A stretch of DNA of 64,000 nucleotides from Acidobacteria bacterium AB60 (GTDB lineage Bacteria > Acidobacteriota > Terriglobia > Terriglobales > Acidobacteriaceae): NCBI GenBank assembly GCA_008682415.1, contig VANK01000015.1:62001-126000 (forward strand), given 5' to 3'. Below are positions 50,013 to 59,624 of this stretch, piece by piece. The notes beneath the pieces are model-generated. The model made no database searches. It was given only the letters and a program-made list of their open reading frames with translations, and was not told the DNA's origin. Both the position numbers and the translations under genes were made by a program. Every line of letters begins with the position of its first letter. Position 1 is the stretch's first letter.

Positions 50013-51116
50013 ATGTTGAGAAGCGGGATCGTATCCGGGGTGTTCGCCGGAGTGGTGTTGTGGGGCGCGGCGTCGGCGCAGGTTTCCGCGCAGAACAACG
50101 ACGGAACGTGGACGTTTGCGGTATCTGGGGACAGCCGCAACTGCGGAGATTTCGTGATGCCGGCGATCGCCGAGAAGGTGAAGGCGGAGGGGGACGCGTT
50201 CTACTGGCACCTGGGGGATTTCCGGTGGATGTCGCAGCCGGACCAGGATCTGCTGGCGATGATGCCGGGGGGTATTCCCCTTTCAAAGCACGATTACCAG
50301 GAGCGGGCCTGGGACGATTTTCTGACGCACCAGATGGCGTCGTTCGCGAAGCTGAACGTGCCAGTGTTTCTGGGGCGCGGGAATCACGAGACGGTGCCGA
50401 ATATGACGCGCGAGGGGTACATCGCGAAGTTCTCGTCGTTTCTGGACATGCCGAAGATCGCCGAGCAGCGGAAGGCCGAGGGCTCCGATGGAGCGCCCCT
50501 GGGACCCTGGTACGACTGGGTGGAAAGGGGCGTGGACTTCATCACGATGGACAATTCCACGCATGACGAGTTCAGCGAGGCGCAGCTGCACTGGCTGCGG
50601 GCCGTGCTGGACCGGGACCTGGCGCCGAACTCAGAGGTGCACACGATCGTAATGGGAGCGCACGAGGCTCTGCCGCACTCGACCGGCTCGGAGCACGCGA
50701 TGGACGACTGGGAGCAGGGGGTGCGGTCGGGCGAGCTGGTCTACACGTGGTTCTACGACGCGCAGGCGGCGGGCAAGCACGTGTACCTGATCGCGAGCCA
50801 CTCCCATTATTTTTCACCGGACATCTACGACACGTCGTACTGGAAGCAGCGCACCAAGAACGTGGTTCCGGGCTTGATTGTGGGGACGTCGGGGGCACAC
50901 CGGTACCAGCTTCCAAAAACCGCCAAAAAGGGTGCCAAGACGATGGTGTACGGGTTTGCCCAGGGCACGGTACATCCGGACGGATCGATCGACTTCGCGT
51001 TTCACGAGCTGAGCGAGGACGACCTGATGAAGGCCAAGTGGCCGAATGCGCCGGCCGAGGCGGTGCACGAGTGCTTCGTGCACAACGGCGACGCGGGTGG
51101 AGATAGGAAGGACTAG
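50013..51116 (+). CDS. secreted metallophosphatase family protein
   Basis: 367 aa from ATG 50013. The signal peptide MLRSGIVSGVFAGVVLWGAA ends near AQVSAQ. Calcineurin-like metal motifs appear in order: FAVSGDSRNCGDF, FYWHLGDFRWM, VFLGRGNHETVP, IVMGAHEALPHS and YLIASHSHYFSP. This gives the Asp/His/Asn ligands for two metals. It is a periplasmic or extracellular phosphoesterase; the substrate is unknown. The gene is isolated, convergent with the mechanosensitive-like gene (13 bp apart). Confidence 0.85.
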   Translation: MLRSGIVSGVFAGVVLWGAASAQVSAQNNDGTWTFAVSGDSRNCGDFVMPAIAEKVKAEGDAFYWHLGDFRWMSQPDQDLLAMMPGGIPLSKHDYQERAWDDFLTHQMASFAKLNVPVFLGRGNHETVPNMTREGYIAKFSSFLDMPKIAEQRKAEGSDGAPLGPWYDWVERGVDFITMDNSTHDEFSEAQLHWLRAVLDRDLAPNSEVHTIVMGAHEALPHSTGSEHAMDDWEQGVRSGELVYTWFYDAQAAGKHVYLIASHSHYFSPDIYDTSYWKQRTKNVVPGLIVGTSGAHRYQLPKTAKKGAKTMVYGFAQGTVHPDGSIDFAFHELSEDDLMKAKWPNAPAEAVHECFVHNGDAGGDRKD

Positions 51117-51129
51117 CACCTTTTCCTGA

Positions 51130-51942
51130 TTAGAAGTGCCGGATGGATTCGTCGCTCGCAGTGCCGGGGGGAGTGAGGGGCGGTGCATTGCGATCGGAGC
51201 GCTCCAGCTGACTCTCGAGGGAGCGGGAGACCAGGTCGCGGGAGCCCAAACCCACGGCGAGGGAGAGGGTGAGGACGATTCCGCCGAAGACGATGCCGAA
51301 GGCCAGCTCGACGATGTTGCCGCCGATCTCGAGATGATCGAGAACCATGGCCGCGGTGAGCACCAGAACAAGCCATTTGACGCCCAGGGACAGGAAGCGG
51401 GCGTACTGCAGCTGCGCATTGACGGCGCTGATCAGGACGGAGCGCGCCAGGAAGCGGGCGATCAGGGTTCCAAAGAGGAGCACGATGAGTGCTCCGACGA
51501 AGTGGGTGAGGTAGGGCAGTACGGCGAATGCGGGCGCATTGGCACTGGCGTAGGAGGCGTCAAAGGCGGAGACGCCGATGAGGAGGCCGAGCAGGAGGCA
51601 GATCCAGAAGGAGGCGCGGGCGACCAGTTCGGTGGGCGGGGTCGAGGGGGCCCAGTCGGAGCGGTTGCGGAAGAGGCGCTCGTCGAACCGCGCCCAGGCG
51701 AGACCGCGGCGGAGCAGGGCGGAGACGCCCATGCCGAGGGCGGTAAAGAGAAGGAAGGCGACGAAGAAGGCCAGCAGTCCGGGAAGGACGGCGATGAGGA
51801 GCGAGAGGACGCGGTAGACCGACTGGCGCAGGGCCTCGGACATGTGGGCGAGCACCGAGTTGTTGTCGGTGGAAGTGAGCTGGGAGAGCGGAGGAACCTG
51901 GGATTGGATCCAAACGGCCATGGAATGCAAAGGGTGGATCAT
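51130..51942 (-). CDS. MscS-related membrane protein (conserved TM helix/CmpX-like)
   Basis: 270 aa, five or six membrane helices (about 45-65, 105-125, 140-165, 183-205, 210-235). The segment ARFLARSVLISAVNAQLQYA precedes a pore-like helix FGIVFGGIVLTLSLAVGLGS followed by RDLVSRSLESQLERSD. This resembles the TM3-Gly/Ala helix of MscS relatives but lacks the cytoplasmic vestibule. GAGGAGG precedes the ATG. It is the last gene of the glgE-treS-glycosyltransferase series, 64 bp after the previous stop. A role in sensing or relieving turgor pressure fits the trehalose-type neighbours. Confidence 0.75.
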   Translation of the reverse strand: MIHPLHSMAVWIQSQVPPLSQLTSTDNNSVLAHMSEALRQSVYRVLSLLIAVLPGLLAFFVAFLLFTALGMGVSALLRRGLAWARFDERLFRNRSDWAPSTPPTELVARASFWICLLLGLLIGVSAFDASYASANAPAFAVLPYLTHFVGALIVLLFGTLIARFLARSVLISAVNAQLQYARFLSLGVKWLVLVLTAAMVLDHLEIGGNIVELAFGIVFGGIVLTLSLAVGLGSRDLVSRSLESQLERSDRNAPPLTPPGTASDESIRHF

Positions 51943-52006
51943 GCAACTGCCTCCTCGAATCTTCTGCGGACGAATGGAACGGGCCTAAGCAGCGGACTCA
52001 GGGGTG

Positions 52007-53194
52007 TCATGGATTGAACCTGTCGGGCCAACGCCAGCGGGAGACGAGGTAGGGCTTATCCGCGTCGAAGGCCGCAGCGACGGCTTCAATATGGTGTTCG
52101 GGATCGGTGCCGGAGCTGGAGAGGTTGATGTGTCCCGCAACCCAGGCCAGATAGAGGGGGATGAGGGCGCCGAGCAGGTGGCCGCGGTTGATTGTGCGCA
52201 GCCGGAAGGCCACCAGGAAGTCGTAAACGATACGCGCCCACAAGGGATCGGGCATGCGGAAAGACGCGGCGTCCATCACGGAAAGGCGCTTGAGGCCGAC
52301 CAGGGTGGCGGGCGGGAGCACCAGCGACCAGATCTCCTGGAGGTTGGAGTAGGCGAGGCGGAAGCCCTCGACCATGGAGACGACCTCGGAGGTTCGCTCG
52401 GAGCCGGTGTGCGCGGGCCGGAGGTGCTCGGGACGCGGCGGGGGAAGGCGGCGGGCGCGCTGCCAGTAGGCCGCTTTGGATTCGATATCGGAGAACAACG
52501 AACTGGTAATGGCCGTGAGGATTGTGCGGATGTCGGGGTCCGTGGGCTGCGGCAGAGCGCGCTGGTCCACTTCGAATTCGCCGATGTTGAAGCCGGAGGT
52601 GACGGCTTCCGCGACGGGCCATATAAGGGAATCGTTCTGGCCGAGCCGCTGCCCGGCAGCAGCCAGACGTGCGGCCATGCGCTGGGATAGTCCCAGATCA
52701 ATGGCCAGGGGATACCGGACGCGGGTGGCGAACAGGGCCCGCGTGAGGGGATAGAGGATGGCGGAGTTGACCAGGCCGGCGTTTGCGGGGAGACGGTAAT
52801 TGGGAACGGCGAGATCGACGGAACCGGAGATGACGGGGGTGGCGAGCTCCCGCAGGGTGTCGGCGCTGAGGGAGCTGCACTCCGGACCGAGAATCAAGAT
52901 GTGGCGCGCGTCGTGCTTCTGGGCGAGTTCATTTGCGGCGACGAAGTCACCTGCAGTGAGGGTCCAGGAGGTGCTTGATGGGGGGGCGTTTACGATGCGC
53001 AGGGAAGGATACGTATCGGGCGTGAAGGCGTTCTGAGTAGCGATCAGAAGGTCCTCGGGAGCGAACAGCTCCTGAAGCCTCGCCAGCAGGCCGTCGAACT
53101 GCTCCTGGGGAAGAGCTGCGATAGAGACCAGGAGCGCATAGCCGGTGCGCGCGGGGGGCCGTGAAAGATCGGAGATGGGATCAGCTGTCGCCAT
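52007..53194 (-). CDS. glycosyltransferase-like protein, apparently lacking nucleotide-sugar motifs
   Basis: 395 aa from ATG 53194. The C-terminal two thirds resemble bacterial GT2-like glucosylglycerate/mannosylglycerate synthase relatives: VNSAILYPLTRALFATRVRY, LWARIVYDFLVAFRLRTINR and HLLGALIPLYLAWVAGHINL, ending in KPYLVSRWRWPDRFN. In active relatives the N-terminal Rossmann domain carries an SDGGS-type loop and a DSD triplet. Here the corresponding places read ATQNAFTP and ILGPECSS. So catalysis is doubtful; it could be a pseudoenzyme or use another donor. It lies 113 bp after the treS fusion and 64 bp before the MscS-like gene, in one series with glgE. The alignment is from memory. Confidence 0.7.
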   Translation of the reverse strand: MATADPISDLSRPPARTGYALLVSIAALPQEQFDGLLARLQELFAPEDLLIATQNAFTPDTYPSLRIVNAPPSSTSWTLTAGDFVAANELAQKHDARHILILGPECSSLSADTLRELATPVISGSVDLAVPNYRLPANAGLVNSAILYPLTRALFATRVRYPLAIDLGLSQRMAARLAAAGQRLGQNDSLIWPVAEAVTSGFNIGEFEVDQRALPQPTDPDIRTILTAITSSLFSDIESKAAYWQRARRLPPPRPEHLRPAHTGSERTSEVVSMVEGFRLAYSNLQEIWSLVLPPATLVGLKRLSVMDAASFRMPDPLWARIVYDFLVAFRLRTINRGHLLGALIPLYLAWVAGHINLSSSGTDPEHHIEAVAAAFDADKPYLVSRWRWPDRFNP

Positions 53195-53307
53195 ATCACT
53201 CAAGTGCAAACGCGAGGGAGGCCAGAAATACCTGGTTCGGGGCGGACAAGTTCCACCCGGAAGGTCAGGGTACCGGGATCGGACCACGAGGTCAAAGCAC
53301 TAAGGAC

Positions 53308-56300
53308 TCACATGGATAGGATGCCTGTTACAGGGATGCGCAGCCACGTGGGGCGGTTATTGAGCTCGTAGAGAAGTTCGTACAGGGCCTTCTCCAGGAC
53401 GTAGGCGCTAAACAGGGCCTGGGCTGCCGGGGGCGGCGGAAGCAAGGACGCGTCCGCCGCCATAGTGGAACGATACGCCTGGAGAAACTCCGCTGAGGCG
53501 GCATTCTCCCAGAGTCGGGCCCAGGCGCGCAGATCGATCTCCGAAGCGCTCTCCCGGGTGACAAGGAATTGAGCGAGCGCGGAGTTCGCCACATAAGAAA
53601 AGGAACGAACCATCCCGGCCACGTCTCTGAGGGGCGACTGCTTACGGCGACGTTCGGAGAGGGGCCGGGCGGGCTCGCCTTCGAAGTCAAGCAGCACGAA
53701 GTCGCCTTGCTCTTCGGTCGCGCCTTTCACCCGGAGGGTTTGACCGAGGTGGTAATCGCCGTGGATGCGGATGCGCTTGCCGCCCGGCTCGGCGCCGGCC
53801 AAGGCCCGCGCGCGGTCCAGGAGTTCGCGCCTGCGGGTGAGCAGGACGGCGGCTTCGCCGGTAGCCTCGTCGGGCAGGGAGATGAATTTGCCTTTGAGGG
53901 CATCCATGGCCGCGGCGATCTGCTCCTGGATGCGCAGGGAGTCGCGGTTGAGATCTTCGGAACTAAAGGGCTCGGCGCCAAATGCCGGATCGGAAGTGGG
54001 GGTAGCGAGGGCGAGATGCATCTCGGCGGTGCGGCGTCCGAGGAGGGCTGCGGCGGCGAGTGTGGATCGGGCACGCTCCCGGAGGTCCGCGGGAATTTGA
54101 ATCTGCCCGATGAAGCTGCTGGTTGGGACCTCGAGGGGCGGCGGGGCTCCCGCGGCGGTTTCAAAGAAGGGCGCCAGTTGCTCGAGGAACCACTCCCAGC
54201 CGTCTCCCTGGTTGGCGACCAAACCCTGCAGCATGGCGACGGTGGTCTTTTCGCCGGCGCCGGGGATGATGTCGATCTGTCCGAGGAATGGGGCGATGCG
54301 ATCAAAGTGCGCCACCTCGGTGAGGAAACGGCCGATCTCGACGTCGGGGTTCTCGCCGGATTGCAGGCGGCGAAAGATCTTCATAATCAGCTGCTTGCCA
54401 AAGAGGACGGAGGTGTTCGACTGCTCGGCTGAGCCAACCCGCGCAGGCAATTCCCGCGTTCCGCGATGAGCCAGGAATGCCGCCGATGCGCGGCCGAGGA
54501 GCACGCCTTTGCGAGAGGCCGGATCCCCCGCCGAGGGGGATTCCCGGGGTTGCAGCCGCTGCGTGTTCGGACCGGGAGCGGTGTGTCCGTCCCCGCGCGG
54601 GGGCGTGGCTGCCTCTCCCGGTTGCGCGGTGAGGGGAAGCGGAGCGACCGGGCTGCCCGCGAGGGGGTGCGGACCGGCGGATTCCTCCATTCCTGAGGCG
54701 GGATCCTTGCCGATGTCTCTTGTTTGGTTCACTCCGGCGGTTTCGGCAACGGCCTGGGCAGCAGCGGATTGCGGCGTGTTCAGTTCCAGCGCTGTGTTGC
54801 GCTCAATGATCCCCAGCAGAGCCTGGCGCAGGTCTTCGCGAACCGATCCGTCGTGCAATACGCCGTCTCCAGAATCGAGGGGAACGGTGGCGATGATGGC
54901 CAGGGGCCGATCGGCTCGAATCTGGTCTGCGGCTTCACCGGTGGAGAAGGCCAAGGGGAGCTGGTAAACGTCGGTGGAGTTGTCTCCGTAATTGATCTCG
55001 AGGTAGAAGAGGGCGGGCGGGACGAGGCTGGGACGCCCCTCCGCGCTGCCTGTATCGCGGGAAAGCTCGACCCATTCCAGGACCTTTACGCTTTTGATCC
55101 TGCGAGTCTTGGCGCCGAACCAGCGCTGACGCGGAAGCCAGTCGGGCAGGGCTGACTCGAGGAGCGGCTGACCGAGGGAGGCGATGAAGGCGCTCCATCC
55201 TCCGGAGATCAGCTCTTGCACGGCCACCTCGTTGGCCTGCGCCTCCTCGAAGGTGGCCGCAGTGGTGTCCTGCGGGAGCTCGTCGGAGACGTCGGGCCGG
55301 GCCGCGGCGGGCTGGAGCTCCAGCCAGAGGAACGAGTAGGGCGCGAGACTCAGGGCATAGGGTTCCGCTGTGATGGTGGGAAATGGCACGTATCCGATGA
55401 GTTCCATCGGCTCCGATCCGGCGTAGGCGGAGAGGTCGAGGGAGACCGGCTGCGCGAAGCGGCTCAGATTGGCGACGCAGAGGACGGTCTCGTGGGTGCC
55501 GTCTCCGCGGTCGAGATCGCGCAGGTAAGCAAGCACCTTGCGATTGGCGGGGTTCAGGAAGGTGAGAGTTCCGCGGCCGAAGACCTGAAAGAGCTTGCGG
55601 AGCGCGATCATGTTGCGGGTCCAGTGCAGGAGACTGGATTGATCGCTCTCCTGGGCTTCGACGTTCACCACCTGGTACCCGTAGATGGGGTCCATGATGA
55701 CCGGGAAGTAGAGGCGGGCGGGATCGCATTTGGAGAAGCCGGCGTTACGGTCCGAGGTCCATTGCATGGGAGTCCGCACGCCGTTGCGGTCGCCAAGGTA
55801 GATGTTGTCGCCCATCCCAATCTCGTCGCCGTAGTAGATGATGGGCGTTCCGGGGAAGCTGAACAGAATGGAGTTAAGCAGCTCGATGCGGCGGCGATTG
55901 TTGTCGACCAGCGGAGCGAGGCGGCGACGGATGCCGACATTGATGCGCATGCGCGGGTCAGCCGAGTAGGCGAAGTACATGTAGTCGCGCTCGTCGGCGG
56001 TGACCATCTCCAGGGTGAGCTCGTCGTGATTGCGCAGGAAGAGGCCCCACTGGCAGTTGTCGGGGATGGGCGGCGTCTGCGCCATGATGTCGGTGATGGG
56101 GAGGCGATCCTCCTGGCGCAGAGCCATGTAGATGCGCGGCATCAGGGGGAAATGGAAGGCCATGTGGCACTCGTCGCCATCGCCAAAGTAAGGGCGAACG
56201 TCGGCCGGCCACTGATTGGCTTCCGCGAGCATCAGGCGGTTGGCGTAGTCTTCGTCGATGGCGGCGCGGATCGACTTGATGACGGCGTGCGTTTCGGACA

Positions 56301-56970
56301 GGTTCTCGCAGTTGGTGCCGTCACGCTCTACGAGGTAGGGGATGGCGTCGAGACGGAGTGCATCCACACCCATGTCGAGCCAGAAGCGCATGGCCTTGAG
56401 GACCTCTTCCAATACGAGGGGGTTGTCGAAGTTGAGATCCGGCTGATGAGAGAAGAAGCGATGCCAGTAGTAGGCCTTGGCGGTTTCGTCCCAGGTCCAG
56501 TTGGACTTCTCGGTATCGGTGAAGATGATGCGCGCGTTGCGGTACTTCTCTTCGGAGTTCGACCACACGTACATCTCCCGCTGGGGGGAACCAGGAGGCG
56601 CCTGGCGCGCGGCCTTGAACCAGGGGTGCTGATCGCTGGTGTGATTGATGACCAGCTCGATCATGACCTGCATGCCACGCTGGTGGGCGGCATCGAGAAA
56701 GGCACGGAAGTCGTCGATGGTGCCGTAGGAGGGATTGACGTCGACGTAGTTGGAGATGTCGTAGCCATCGTCGCGCAGAGGCGAGGGGAAGAAGGGCAGA
56801 AGCCAGAGGCAGGTAACGCCGAGCTCCTGCAGGTAGTCGAGTTTGGAGATCAAACCCTGGAAGTCGCCGATGCCGTCATTATTCGAGTCGGCAAAGGCGC
56901 GCACGTGCAGCTCGTAGATGACCGCGTCTTTGTACCAAAGCGGGTCGAGTGCGCTGGCGATCTTTTTCAC
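53308..56970 (-). CDS. treS: trehalose synthase / maltokinase fusion
   Basis: 1220 aa. The N-terminal GH13 trehalose synthase (residues ~13-560) isomerises trehalose and maltose: nucleophile D208 in RLDAIPYL, acid/base E250 in LMLAEANQW, and H315-D316 in FLRNHDE. The C-terminal maltokinase (from about residue 590, SALPDWLPRQRWFGAKTRRI, to the end) has kinase-like HGDYHLGQTLRVK and LLDFEGEPARPLSER. It makes maltose-1-phosphate. A ~100-residue Pro/Gly/Ala-rich insertion (~755-855) interrupts the kinase part. GTG start with CGGAG 10 bases upstream. It follows glgE by 149 bp. The TreS-Mak fusion directly feeds GlgE. Confidence 0.95.
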   Translation of the reverse strand: MKKIASALDPLWYKDAVIYELHVRAFADSNNDGIGDFQGLISKLDYLQELGVTCLWLLPFFPSPLRDDGYDISNYVDVNPSYGTIDDFRAFLDAAHQRGMQVMIELVINHTSDQHPWFKAARQAPPGSPQREMYVWSNSEEKYRNARIIFTDTEKSNWTWDETAKAYYWHRFFSHQPDLNFDNPLVLEEVLKAMRFWLDMGVDALRLDAIPYLVERDGTNCENLSETHAVIKSIRAAIDEDYANRLMLAEANQWPADVRPYFGDGDECHMAFHFPLMPRIYMALRQEDRLPITDIMAQTPPIPDNCQWGLFLRNHDELTLEMVTADERDYMYFAYSADPRMRINVGIRRRLAPLVDNNRRRIELLNSILFSFPGTPIIYYGDEIGMGDNIYLGDRNGVRTPMQWTSDRNAGFSKCDPARLYFPVIMDPIYGYQVVNVEAQESDQSSLLHWTRNMIALRKLFQVFGRGTLTFLNPANRKVLAYLRDLDRGDGTHETVLCVANLSRFAQPVSLDLSAYAGSEPMELIGYVPFPTITAEPYALSLAPYSFLWLELQPAAARPDVSDELPQDTTAATFEEAQANEVAVQELISGGWSAFIASLGQPLLESALPDWLPRQRWFGAKTRRIKSVKVLEWVELSRDTGSAEGRPSLVPPALFYLEINYGDNSTDVYQLPLAFSTGEAADQIRADRPLAIIATVPLDSGDGVLHDGSVREDLRQALLGIIERNTALELNTPQSAAAQAVAETAGVNQTRDIGKDPASGMEESAGPHPLAGSPVAPLPLTAQPGEAATPPRGDGHTAPGPNTQRLQPRESPSAGDPASRKGVLLGRASAAFLAHRGTRELPARVGSAEQSNTSVLFGKQLIMKIFRRLQSGENPDVEIGRFLTEVAHFDRIAPFLGQIDIIPGAGEKTTVAMLQGLVANQGDGWEWFLEQLAPFFETAAGAPPPLEVPTSSFIGQIQIPADLRERARSTLAAAALLGRRTAEMHLALATPTSDPAFGAEPFSSEDLNRDSLRIQEQIAAAMDALKGKFISLPDEATGEAAVLLTRRRELLDRARALAGAEPGGKRIRIHGDYHLGQTLRVKGATEEQGDFVLLDFEGEPARPLSERRRKQSPLRDVAGMVRSFSYVANSALAQFLVTRESASEIDLRAWARLWENAASAEFLQAYRSTMAADASLLPPPPAAQALFSAYVLEKALYELLYELNNRPTWLRIPVTGILSM

Positions 56971-57119
56971 GTTCCGCGAGCTCCGGTCAGAGATTCGTGA
57001 TTAATCTCAAGAGAGATGCGGCATCGAGGCTGCCCGTTGTTCGGCCTCGCCACCGCGCTGGGTTCTTTACTCGCATCCGCTGTGTGAATCGGTTGCGAGG
57101 CGGATGATTCCCTGCGCAG

Positions 57120-59279
57120 TCAAACCTGCGGAACGATGCGAAAGATGTGCGCAGGCTGGGTGCCGGGACGCAAGGCAACGTAGTTGCGACGGCCGTGCCA
57201 AGTGTACTGCGCGTCGTTCAGCAGGTCATCGACGAGGAAGCTTTGGCCCGGCATCAGGCCGAGCGCGTCGAGGTCGACATCGGTCCACCCGGTCTGCCCA
57301 TAAAGAGGATCGAGATTCACAACAACTAGGATCACATCTTTCTTGTCGGTGGACGTCTTGGAGTAGCAGATCAGCTGGGGGTTATCGGTGGCATGGAAGC
57401 GGAGAGAGGTGTTCGCCTGCAGAGCCGGATGGGCGCGCCGAATCTGATTGAGCCGGGTGATGAGCGGGACGAGCGAATCCGGCGCGTTGCGGCTGCGCTG
57501 CCGAATCTCATATTTCTCGCTGTCCATATACTCTTCTGACTCGGTTTTGCCGGGCGCGGGGCGAGCGGGGATGTTCTCGCAGAGTTCGTAGGCCGGTCCG
57601 TAGATTCCGTAATTGGCGGTGAGGGTAGCCGCGAGGATCAGACGAAGCATGAATGCGGGACGGCCGCCGTCCTGCAGGACTTTGTGAAGGATGTCGGGGG
57701 TATTGGGCCAGAAGTTGGGGCGGAAGAAGTCGCTAACTGGAGGAGTCGTGAGCTCTTCCATGTAGCTGGTGAGCTCCCATTTGCTGGTACGCCAAGTGAA
57801 GTAGGTGTAGGACTGGGTATAGCCAGTCTTGGCCAGCCAGTACATGACGTGCGGGCGCGTGAAGGCTTCAGCGAGAAAGAGGGTGTCAGGATACTTGGCG
57901 CGCAGTGTTCCCAGGCACCACTCCCAGAAGGGGAATGCTTTGGTGTGGGGGTTATCGACGCGGAAGACTTTGACCCCGCGCTGAATCCAGAACTCGAAGA
58001 CGGAGTAGAGTTCGTCCCAGAGGCTCTGCCAATCGGGCGATTCGAAGTTGAGCGGATAGATGTCCTGGTACTTCTTGGGCGGGTTCTCCGCGTATTGAAT
58101 GCTGCCGTCGGGTCGGATGACGAACCAGGTGGGATGCTCTTTCACCCAGGGGTGATCGGGCGAGCACTGAAAGGCTATGTCGAGCGCGAGTTCCAGGTCG
58201 CGGGCGCGGCAGGCCTTCACCAGGCTTTCAAAGTCGGCGAAGGTGCCCAACGCCGGAAGAATGGATTTGTGGCCGCCGTTGTCTGCGGGATGCGCTTTGG
58301 CGTCAGGGGCGATTGCGGCACTGTCGCCAATGGCCCAGGGGCTCCCGACATCGCCGGGTTCGGCGGTCACGGTGTTGTTCTTGCCTTTGCGGAAGGCGCG
58401 TCCAATGGGGTGAATGGGGGGAAGATAGACGATATCGAACCCCATCGCCGCGATCTCCGGCAGTTGCGCTTCGACGTCGGCGAAGGTTCCGTGCTTTCCG
58501 GGGGTGGGCGAAGCCGAACGCGGGAAGAGCTCATACCAGGAGGAGAATTGGGCGCGGGGGCGATCAACCCAAAGGCTCAGGACGTCGGACTGACGGGCGA
58601 GGGAAAGGTCAGGATACTTGTCGATGAGGGTGAGGGTTTCCGCGTCGAGGGGGAAATCGTAGTAGGAGAGATTGCGCTCCGCGAGGGCGTTGAGGAATCG
58701 CGCGGTTTCGCGCAGGGTTTTGGCGTCCGCGGCGGTAGCGCGCGCGGCAGCCTGCTCCGTGAGTAGGGCCCCGGTGCGCAATGCGAGTTGCACATCCTGA
58801 GAGGCCGGTTGCGGACCCGCCTCCAAGCCGCCGGGCGAGTCGAAGATGGCGGAGGAAGGAAGGCCACCGGCGGGGTCGACCGTGGCTATCGATACCTCGC
58901 GGGAACGTGAGGCGGTGGTCTGCGATTCAACCGGGATGGCTTGGGCGGCGATGCGCTTACGAAGGTCGCTGACCCAGGTGTCAAAGTGGTCGACCGAACC
59001 GAGGACGGCGTATTGCCAGGGGCCGATCTGGTCGACGACGAAGGTTCCGGACCACTGATCGTTCACGCCCTGGATCATCTGGGTGGAGCGCCATTCGGAT
59101 TCGCTTTCCGGGCGGTAGAGCAGGCGGGCCGAGACGTGGTCGTGACCGTCGGAGAAGATGACGGCATTCACAACCACAGTGTCGCCAAGGACGCGGCATG
59201 CGGGATGGCGTCCGCCGTCGACCTGAGGTGTGATGTGTTCAATGACGACCCGAGAGCGGCCTTGCGATGGCTTGATCAA
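57120..59279 (-). CDS. glgE: alpha-1,4-glucan:maltose-1-phosphate maltosyltransferase
   Basis: 719 aa. It transfers maltosyl units from maltose-1-phosphate onto alpha-1,4-glucan. The N-terminal domain has VVIEHITPQVDGGRHPACRV, typical of GlgE. The GH13_3 barrel has LPPIHPIGRAFRKGKNNTV, GVKVFRVDNPHTKAFPFWEW (nucleophile Asp) and TLFLAEAFTRPHVMYWLAKT (Glu). The C-terminal sandwich ends VALRPGTQPAHIFRIVPQV. I chose the TTG at 59279, as GGAGG is six bases upstream; the TTG at 59285 abuts GGAGG. It is the first gene of the minus-strand series with treS-mak. Confidence 0.95.
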   Translation of the reverse strand: MIKPSQGRSRVVIEHITPQVDGGRHPACRVLGDTVVVNAVIFSDGHDHVSARLLYRPESESEWRSTQMIQGVNDQWSGTFVVDQIGPWQYAVLGSVDHFDTWVSDLRKRIAAQAIPVESQTTASRSREVSIATVDPAGGLPSSAIFDSPGGLEAGPQPASQDVQLALRTGALLTEQAAARATAADAKTLRETARFLNALAERNLSYYDFPLDAETLTLIDKYPDLSLARQSDVLSLWVDRPRAQFSSWYELFPRSASPTPGKHGTFADVEAQLPEIAAMGFDIVYLPPIHPIGRAFRKGKNNTVTAEPGDVGSPWAIGDSAAIAPDAKAHPADNGGHKSILPALGTFADFESLVKACRARDLELALDIAFQCSPDHPWVKEHPTWFVIRPDGSIQYAENPPKKYQDIYPLNFESPDWQSLWDELYSVFEFWIQRGVKVFRVDNPHTKAFPFWEWCLGTLRAKYPDTLFLAEAFTRPHVMYWLAKTGYTQSYTYFTWRTSKWELTSYMEELTTPPVSDFFRPNFWPNTPDILHKVLQDGGRPAFMLRLILAATLTANYGIYGPAYELCENIPARPAPGKTESEEYMDSEKYEIRQRSRNAPDSLVPLITRLNQIRRAHPALQANTSLRFHATDNPQLICYSKTSTDKKDVILVVVNLDPLYGQTGWTDVDLDALGLMPGQSFLVDDLLNDAQYTWHGRRNYVALRPGTQPAHIFRIVPQV

Positions 59280-59624
59280 ACGCAACCTCCGGCGCGCGCG
59301 CCGCGCTGACTGTGCGAGCCGCCAATGAAATTGTCACCGATGCTGGACGGGGAAGGTGTTCCCGCCATGTGAAAAGAGATGCGAGGAGCGGATCGGAGGG
59401 TTACTTCAAGAGCAGGTCGCGATCCCGGGTACATGGCATTGGCTCCATCCAGCAAACGGGGCCCGATACTGATCACAACTCAACATCTTACAGTTCCGAA
59501 TGCCCCGGTTCGCAAAGTGGGATGGACAAGCTGGGTTAGCGGGATTGCAGAACAGGCCACGTTTTGGGGAGGCCGCCCATCCAAGCGCGTTAGACCCAAC
59601 TCGGGCCCCGGAGCAGTGCCAAAT
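59280..59624. other. divergent promoter region between glgE and GT4 gene
   Basis: About 340 bp. It must contain promoters for both the glgE series and the GT4-debranching pair. No clear operator palindrome stands out. The frame of the GT4 gene is open back to 59379 but has no ribosome site or similarity there. Confidence 0.4.

Noticed and set aside
55216..57000. Long plus-strand open frame opposite treS
   Set aside because: It is a composition shadow of the treS-mak gene with no recognisable motif.
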